This document shows positions 26,314 to 31,635 of a DNA stretch of 31,635 nucleotides, one piece after another. Under the pieces are notes generated by a model. That model was not told the DNA's origin and ran no database searches. It was given only the letters and a program-made list of their open reading frames with translations. How positions within the stretch are numbered: position 1 is the stretch's first letter; the number at the start of each line of letters is the position of its first letter. The position numbers and the translations under genes are program-made. Source of the stretch: Opitutia bacterium UBA7876 (GTDB lineage Bacteria; Verrucomicrobiota; Verrucomicrobiia; Opitutales; Seribacteraceae); the NCBI GenBank assembly GCA_002500665.1, contig DLRY01000020.1:31927-63561 (forward strand). The letters are read 5' to 3'.

Positions 26314-27302
26314 TGATCCGACTCACTCCTTTAGTTCTTCTTTGCCTGCTCGGCGCCCCTGCACTCGGCCAGGATCTCTTCGAGCAGTCGAACGACCTCT
26401 TGGTCCGTGAAATCGACGGGGTCTACCGCAGAGGGCTCGGGTACCTTGCCGACACCCAGGATTCGCGCGGTTGCTGGCCGGACACCTCCTACGGTTCCGA
26501 GCCCGGTGTCGTCGGGGTGGCTATTCTCGCCTTCCTGGCCCGTGGGGACGACCCCGAGTTCGGTCCCTACCGGGTTCATTACAAGAAAGCCATGGACTAC
26601 CTCCTTAAGGCCCAGAATCAAAAGACCGGCTATATTGGAAGTTCCATGTACAACCATGGCTTTTCCACACTCGCCCTAGCCGAGGCCTACGGTCTGACCA
26701 ACGATCTGCGGCTCGGTCCGGCTCTCCAGAAGGCGACCAAGCTTATCGTCTCCTCCCAAAAGGGAAACCCCAAGGGCGGCTGGCGCTACAGCCCCGAGTC
26801 TCAGGATGCCGACACGACCGTCTCGGGCGCCCAGATGGTCGCCCTTTTCGCTGCCCGCAATGCCGGGGTAAAGGTTCCTCAGGAAGCCATCGACCGGGGC
26901 AGGGCCTACCTCATTTCCTGCCAGGACTCCAGCGGGGGCTTCGGCTATACCACGGCCAGCGGGGCCAACCTTCCGCGCTCCGCCATCGGCTCCCTAGTTC
27001 TCTCCCTGGCCAAGGACACCGATTCCGACGCCTACAAAAACTCCGTCGAGTACCTCAAGAAAAACGCCAAGTTCGGTGATTCCGGGCACAAGTTCTACAG
27101 CCTCTATTATACCTCCCAGGCCATCTTCCGGACCAACGCCTCCTTTTGGAACTCCTGGAATTCCCAGAACTTCAAGCGCCTCCAGTCCACCCAGGTCGAC
27201 GACGGTTCCTGGAACGGGAGCTACGGAAAGACCTTCTGCACCTCCGCCGCCCTCCTTTCCCTGGCCCTCAACTACCGCTACCTGCCCATTTACGAACGAT
27301 GA
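26310..27302 (+). CDS. Secreted alpha/alpha-toroid protein in the VWA operon
   Basis: The product has 330 residues: signal peptide MMIRLTPLVLLCLLGAPALG, then toroid repeats over the whole mature length. Landmarks are LADTQDSRGCWPDTSYG, VVGVAILAFLA, MYNHGFSTLALAEAYG, GGWRYSPESQDADTTVSGAQ, SGGFGYTTASGANLPRSAIG and DDGSWNGSYGKTF. The DADTT motif sits where squalene cyclases have DxDDT, with the last Asp lost. Secretion, small size and the altered motif argue against cyclase activity. ATGATG at 26310 offers two adjacent starts; the first overlaps the upstream stop as ATGA. Its own stop overlaps the next start. Confidence 0.9.
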   Translation: MMIRLTPLVLLCLLGAPALGQDLFEQSNDLLVREIDGVYRRGLGYLADTQDSRGCWPDTSYGSEPGVVGVAILAFLARGDDPEFGPYRVHYKKAMDYLLKAQNQKTGYIGSSMYNHGFSTLALAEAYGLTNDLRLGPALQKATKLIVSSQKGNPKGGWRYSPESQDADTTVSGAQMVALFAARNAGVKVPQEAIDRGRAYLISCQDSSGGFGYTTASGANLPRSAIGSLVLSLAKDTDSDAYKNSVEYLKKNAKFGDSGHKFYSLYYTSQAIFRTNASFWNSWNSQNFKRLQSTQVDDGSWNGSYGKTFCTSAALLSLALNYRYLPIYER

Positions 27303-30300
27303 AGATTCTTCCACCCCTCGCCTTCCTCCTTCTCGCATTCACATCCCAGGGACAAACCTTGCCCGCAACCGCCCCGCAGGTCCTCATCGGAGGCACCGAT
27401 GCAAAAGTCGAGAAACAACCCGAGGAAGCCGTCCGGGACCTTGTCGTCGGACTGGAAAGGGTTCGCTTCTTCGACGGTTCCGACCTGAGGGGTTCCATGA
27501 TCAGCCTCGACAACAACAGAAACCTCTTTTGGCGGCACGAGTCCTCCTCGGACCCCATCCGCTTTAAGTTCCGGGCCGTCGAGTCCCTCGTCCTCGACCG
27601 AACCTTGCCCGATGAGGCCGATGGTCTCCGCAACCAGCTCAAGATCCACCTAGGAAACGGCGACAAACTTCGTTGTAACTTCAAGCGTCTTGAGAAGGAC
27701 AGGCTTGTGGTCGAGACCGGGTTCGCCAACCGGATCTTCATTCCCCTGGACAAGCTCCGCCGGATGGAATTCCTCCCTTCCACCCATGAAATCCTCTATG
27801 ATTCCACCGAGGGGCTCTCCAAGTGGAAAAGCAGCAACCGCAAGTCCTGGACCTCAGAGGAAGGAAGCCTGGTCTCCGTTTTTTCCGGGAGCACGGGAAC
27901 CATTCTTCCCCGCAAGGATGCCCTCGAGGTCGAGTTCGATGCCCAGTGGGAAAGATCCTTCTATCTTGCCATCCGCTTCTTTTCCGACTCCGACGGGGCC
28001 AGTTACGGAAACACCGGCTATCACCTCTCGTTCTCCAACAACCGCCTCAACCTCCAGGCCAACAAAAGGGTCAAAGGAAGGATTACCAGGGAAACCCTTG
28101 GTTCCACGACCATCAGCGAGCTCACCACCAAGAAGAGCGGTCGCTTCTCCGTCTTCGCCCACCGCGAGAGGAAGGAATTCATCATCCGTCTCAACGACCG
28201 GGAGATAGCCCGCTGGAAGGATGCCAGCGAGGATTTCTTCCCGGACGGCAACGGGATTCTCTTCATCAACCAGGGAGGCAACTCCTACATGCGCCTCAAG
28301 GAACTGAGCATCACCGGGTGGAACGGAAAGTTCTTCCCCCTCGCCTCCAAGTCGAGAGACGACGATTCCGCCAACGCCATCGTCACCTTCTCGAACGGGG
28401 ACTCGACCGAGATCACCGAGGGAACCGGGGAGAGTGACGTTTTCTCCCTCCGGACCAAAAGAGGCGACTTCGAAGTTCCGCTCGAGCGCATGAGAAGCCT
28501 CGCCTTCCCCAGTGGGGAAGAGGAGGAGATGGACACTTCCGAGCAGGTATTCCTCAACCGCTCGCTGGGCCGGCTGAGCTTCGACCTCAAGGCCATAGAC
28601 GACAAGACGCTGACCGGGACGCACCCCTCCTTCGGGGAATTCACCATTCCACTCACCGTGATCAAGAAGATGAGCTGCAACCGCACCCTCAAGAAGATCA
28701 GGCAGTACCTCGACCAGCTCTCCAAGGCCCGCGAGTCCCTCGACCAGCGACGGCCCGACTTAGCCGTCACCTCTCTCAATGAGGCCAACCCGTCCTATCG
28801 CGGCTGGTACTGGGGCCGTCTCATGCTCCTTTCCGCCAACATGCAGTCAAGGGAAGTCCTCAGTTTCGCCCCCCACCCCGAGAAGGGACTGACCAAGGTT
28901 GCCTTCGCGGGGAATTCAGAGACCGTCCTCTCGACTGGAAAGGACGGCAACTACGCCCTCTGGAACGGACACGCCAAGCTGGCCGACGGAGAGTTCAACG
29001 ACCCCGCCTCCTTCCCCATCGAGATCGGCCGGTTTTCCAACGAGGAGCAAAAGGTGGTGACCATCTCCAGGCCCTTCTGGCTGGGCGAGACAGAGGTCAC
29101 CCAGGAACAGTACGAGCTGCTCATGAACAAGAACCCCAGCACCCGTAAGGAACCCAACCTTCCGGTGGAGGTTTCCTGGAACGACGCCCAGGCCTTTTGC
29201 CGAAAGCTCGGCCAAACCGAGAAGCCCCCCGCCGGCTACGAATGGAGGCTGCCCACCGAGGCGGAATGGGAATATGCCTGCCGGGCAGGCTCCACGGGGC
29301 CTTATTCCGGGAGCTCGGCCGGGCAACTCGAACCGGACGAGGCTTCCTACGCCAGGCACCTCGGAAAATTCGGCTGGTTCTCCCAGAATTCCTCGGGCCA
29401 GACTCATCCCGTGCGGGGCAAGAAACCGAATGGCTTCGGGCTTTACGATATGCACGGAAACGTCTGGGAATGGTGCATGGACTCGGTCAAGCGCAACAAG
29501 ACGAGCTTCATGAACGACCGCAAGTCCGGCCTGGTCGACCCCTATTCCGGGGAAGGCGAATGGCGGGCCCTCAGAGGGGGTAACTTCGAGGTCCCCTATT
29601 CCCGGTGCCGCTCCGCCTACCGCGGGGCCAATGCCCCCAACGTCACCCAGTCCGACCGTGGCTTCCGGCTCGCTCTCGCCCCCATCCTGAACGAGGAAGG
29701 CAACGCCAGCGCCCTGCCCAAGCCAGAGGATCTGAAGATCGAGAACCTTTCCCTCTCCATGATCGCCATTCCCAAGGGAAGCTTTCTCATGGGAAGCCCC
29801 AGTTCGCTCACCGCTCCCCGGGCCATCACCGACTCGAGCGGAGACTCCCTCCTTACCGGCTCCGGCAGGGGCGTTCTGGGCAAGACCGATTTCTCGGGCA
29901 AGCCCGTCATCGCCCTGTATGAGTTCAATGCCTCCATCAGCGCCTTGTCCTCCCTCTCCGACCCCGAACTGGCTCTTGCCGGGTGCCTCGACGGAAGCGC
30001 TCACCTCTACGACATCGAGGCCAAGCGGTTGGTCAAATCCTTCCGTGACCACCGCTTTCCCGTGACCTCGGTCGTCTTCAGTCCCAAGGGGGACGTCTTC
30101 GCGACCTCCGGCCTCGACGGAAGCATCAACCTCTACGAACGCGAGGGGCTGGCCCTCAAGTGGAGCTTTTCCGGAGCCGATCAGGGAATCGGGGTCGATG
30201 CCATCGAGTTCTCCGGGGACGGCAAGCTCCTTCTGGCCTCCGCCCAGGGATCCGCCCCGGTCCTGGTCGATGCCGGCGAGGGCAAGATGATCCGGATCCT

Positions 30301-30970
30301 CGATATCGGCATCGGCGGGTTCGTCGCTTCCCATTTCCATCCCGATGGAAAATCCGTCGTTTCCGTGACCGAAAAGGGCCAACTGGTCTTCGTCAACGTT
30401 CCTTCCGGCGTAGCCTACAACCTCATCCGCCTCAACCTAAGCGGGGTTCGGGATTTCTCCTTCTCCCCTCACGGCAAGCGGATCATCGTCTCCAACGAGG
30501 AGGGAATCTGCTCAATCCGGGACTTTCCGGACAAGGGAACAATCGTCGTGAAACCCCCTCAGGGCGAACTCGAGACAACCCCGGACTATTTCTTCGCCAT
30601 GACCATCGAGGGCAAGGCCTCAATGGGCAGCCTGAGCGACTTCATGCAGGAGAGAAACCTCAACTACGGTCCCGATGCGGCTCCCGCCGGCTGCGCCTAC
30701 TCGCCGGACGGCAAATGGTTCGTTACCGCGGTGGACGGTGCTCTTCGTCTGTGGCGCTCGGAAACCGACGGCTGGGTAGCCACCCTGGCCGAGAACCTGG
30801 CAGCTCCCGTCACCGACTGCGCCTTTTCCCCGGATGGGAGCTACGTCGTCGCCAAGCTTCAGACCGGTCACCTTCTGGCCTATCCTTCCGGCACCGGGGA
30901 GAAAACCCCCAACGCGATCAAGTCGGGCAAACAGCTTGAGGCTTGGCTGAAAGGGGAGGATCAACGCTAG
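27299..30970 (+). CDS. Secreted multidomain protein: LamG-like, FGE-like and WD40 propeller
   Basis: The product has 1223 residues. Signal peptide MKILPPLAFLLLAFTSQG. Residues ~45-160 carry two short 'nucleic-acid-independent Sm/SH3-like' beta modules (FFDGSDLRGSM and LGNGDKLRCNF, each ending near 'IPLDKLRRM' or equivalent). A LamG/3-keto-glycoside-hydrolase-like beta sandwich spans ~165-342, followed by two more such modules (~359-403, ~420-461). A WD40-like blade is at ~531-556, then a sulfatase-modifying-factor (FGE-like) domain at ~572-793 (RLPTEAEWEYACRAGS, GLYDMHGNVWEWCMDS, RALRGGNF, CRSAYRG). MIAIPKGSFLMGSP follows at 821-834, and six to seven more WD40 blades fill ~870-1195. The first FGE active-site cysteine is missing. 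The start at 27299 overlaps the toroid gene stop by 4 bp. Confidence 0.9.
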   Translation: MKILPPLAFLLLAFTSQGQTLPATAPQVLIGGTDAKVEKQPEEAVRDLVVGLERVRFFDGSDLRGSMISLDNNRNLFWRHESSSDPIRFKFRAVESLVLDRTLPDEADGLRNQLKIHLGNGDKLRCNFKRLEKDRLVVETGFANRIFIPLDKLRRMEFLPSTHEILYDSTEGLSKWKSSNRKSWTSEEGSLVSVFSGSTGTILPRKDALEVEFDAQWERSFYLAIRFFSDSDGASYGNTGYHLSFSNNRLNLQANKRVKGRITRETLGSTTISELTTKKSGRFSVFAHRERKEFIIRLNDREIARWKDASEDFFPDGNGILFINQGGNSYMRLKELSITGWNGKFFPLASKSRDDDSANAIVTFSNGDSTEITEGTGESDVFSLRTKRGDFEVPLERMRSLAFPSGEEEEMDTSEQVFLNRSLGRLSFDLKAIDDKTLTGTHPSFGEFTIPLTVIKKMSCNRTLKKIRQYLDQLSKARESLDQRRPDLAVTSLNEANPSYRGWYWGRLMLLSANMQSREVLSFAPHPEKGLTKVAFAGNSETVLSTGKDGNYALWNGHAKLADGEFNDPASFPIEIGRFSNEEQKVVTISRPFWLGETEVTQEQYELLMNKNPSTRKEPNLPVEVSWNDAQAFCRKLGQTEKPPAGYEWRLPTEAEWEYACRAGSTGPYSGSSAGQLEPDEASYARHLGKFGWFSQNSSGQTHPVRGKKPNGFGLYDMHGNVWEWCMDSVKRNKTSFMNDRKSGLVDPYSGEGEWRALRGGNFEVPYSRCRSAYRGANAPNVTQSDRGFRLALAPILNEEGNASALPKPEDLKIENLSLSMIAIPKGSFLMGSPSSLTAPRAITDSSGDSLLTGSGRGVLGKTDFSGKPVIALYEFNASISALSSLSDPELALAGCLDGSAHLYDIEAKRLVKSFRDHRFPVTSVVFSPKGDVFATSGLDGSINLYEREGLALKWSFSGADQGIGVDAIEFSGDGKLLLASAQGSAPVLVDAGEGKMIRILDIGIGGFVASHFHPDGKSVVSVTEKGQLVFVNVPSGVAYNLIRLNLSGVRDFSFSPHGKRIIVSNEEGICSIRDFPDKGTIVVKPPQGELETTPDYFFAMTIEGKASMGSLSDFMQERNLNYGPDAAPAGCAYSPDGKWFVTAVDGALRLWRSETDGWVATLAENLAAPVTDCAFSPDGSYVVAKLQTGHLLAYPSGTGEKTPNAIKSGKQLEAWLKGEDQR

Positions 30971-31066
30971 CCCGTCCCTGGAAATTTTTGGTTGTCTCCC
31001 CCGCCTGAGTCGTTACCCAAGTATTTTGTAGACCTCGCCCATCCCACCTACCAAAATTCAATTTTC

Positions 31067-31635
31067 ATGAAACAAAATCTCAAAACCTGCATTAGCCTGC
31101 ATTTCTTGGCCTTTTGTTTGCTTCTCGGCGCCTGCGGAGGAGGCGCCTCCATACCCGTACCCGATGCCCCCCCACCCTGGCAGGAAGTTTCCGTTCCCGG
31201 GTCCCCTTCGGTTTCGGGCAGCCAGCCCCTCCCTCCCCGCCCCACCGGCCTCACCTATGGCCCCCGCCCCTCTTGGAGAGATCGATTTCCGCCTCCGCCC
31301 CCCTCGGGTTCGCCCTATGAGCCGCCACGTCCGTCTACCCCCTCCCCATCTCCCTCCGCCGAACCCGCTCCCGTATCCCCCAGTCCCTCCTACCCAGCTC
31401 CCACGACTCCTCGTCCCGTTTATTCGGCCAAGCCCAACTACACCGTCAAGGCCTACGCCAATGTCTGGGTATTGGTCCAGGACAAGAATGGCAACGAACT
31501 GGAATGGCTCAGCATGAAGGCTGGGGACGAAGTTCCCATCATGCACCGGGGACCGCTCACCATCACCTGTTCCTCGGGAAAATCCGTGAAAATTACCGAT
31601 AAATACGGTAAGAAAGTGGATGCCGTGGCCGACGA
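31067..31635 (+). CDS. Proline-rich lipoprotein, 3' end outside window
   Basis: The frame is open from the ATG at 31067 to the window edge (189 codons). The N-terminus has a lipoprotein signal: hydrophobic core SLHFLAFCLLLGAC with lipobox LGAC, so Cys23 would be lipidated after cleavage by signal peptidase II. A very Pro/Ser-rich linker (~30-125) follows. The last ~60 visible residues (VKAYANVWVLVQDKNGNELE, KAGDEVPIMHRGPLTI) resemble the C-terminal beta domain of RodZ-type proteins, where it is normally outside the inner membrane. It begins 97 bp after the FGE/WD40 gene; that spacer holds no terminator I can identify, so co-transcription is possible. Confidence 0.75.
   Translation, partial: MKQNLKTCISLHFLAFCLLLGACGGGASIPVPDAPPPWQEVSVPGSPSVSGSQPLPPRPTGLTYGPRPSWRDRFPPPPPSGSPYEPPRPSTPSPSPSAEPAPVSPSPSYPAPTTPRPVYSAKPNYTVKAYANVWVLVQDKNGNELEWLSMKAGDEVPIMHRGPLTITCSSGKSVKITDKYGKKVDAVAD

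Noticed and set aside
26810..26850. DADTT motif as evidence of a squalene-hopene cyclase
   Set aside because: The second catalytic-pair Asp is missing, the protein has a signal peptide and is half the length of cyclases; a non-catalytic toroid is the better reading.
28916..30382. 488-codon open frame on the minus strand
   Set aside because: Antisense to the FGE/WD40 gene, compositionally a shadow (Gly/Glu-rich), with no recognisable motif; the plus-strand protein has clear domains.

Overview
This is a GC-rich, tightly packed chromosomal segment from a Gram-negative bacterium. It most likely comes from the Verrucomicrobiota or a close PVC relative. That placement is inferred from several things: an LpxA gene (lipid A outer membrane), many secreted proteins, a MoxR/DUF58/VWA operon that ends in alpha/alpha-toroid and WD40 proteins, a secreted YdjY-like protein, an Nramp-like carrier of the kind seen in that superphylum, and few strong Shine-Dalgarno sites. 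I see no tRNA, rRNA, CRISPR array, insertion sequence or prophage gene, and no gene-free stretch longer than 300 bases.

Left block (1-8344, all minus strand). Reading in the direction of transcription: a secreted YdjY-like protein, a secreted alpha/alpha-toroid (squalene-cyclase-like repeat) protein, a small cysteine-containing secreted protein, then ftsY, aroB, a conserved unknown, lpxA, an A-type iron-sulfur carrier, infC, the fluoride channel crcB/fluC, and a secreted proline-rich protein cut by the window edge. The middle of this block is housekeeping: membrane protein targeting, the shikimate pathway, lipid A, Fe-S assembly and translation initiation.

Centre-left block (8513-12481, plus strand). 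It starts from a divergent intergenic region with a membrane-anchored second toroid protein. An azurin-type blue copper protein and a large Nramp-like membrane carrier follow.

Sugar-acid block (12540-16532, plus strand). It holds a D-2-hydroxyacid dehydrogenase, an Ldh2-family dehydrogenase, a KDG-kinase-like PfkB kinase and a D-mannonate-oxidoreductase-like SDR. Together they look like part of a hexuronate / 2-keto-3-deoxygluconate catabolic route. A lone minus-strand DUF1737 gene with a strong terminator follows.

Right block (17100-30970, plus strand). This is one 13.9-kb operon of seven genes with 4-8 bp overlaps or short gaps: a MoxR AAA+ ATPase, a DUF58 protein, two membrane VWA proteins, a 1025-residue membrane/coiled-coil protein, a third secreted toroid protein and a 1223-residue secreted multidomain protein. 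The last protein carries a sulfatase-modifying-factor (FGE-like) domain apparently inserted into a WD40 propeller, with what looks like the domain's own N-terminal strand moved to its C-terminal side. I regard this envelope system, and that nested and possibly permuted architecture, as the most unusual content of the window. The window ends inside a proline-rich lipoprotein with a possible RodZ-C-like domain.
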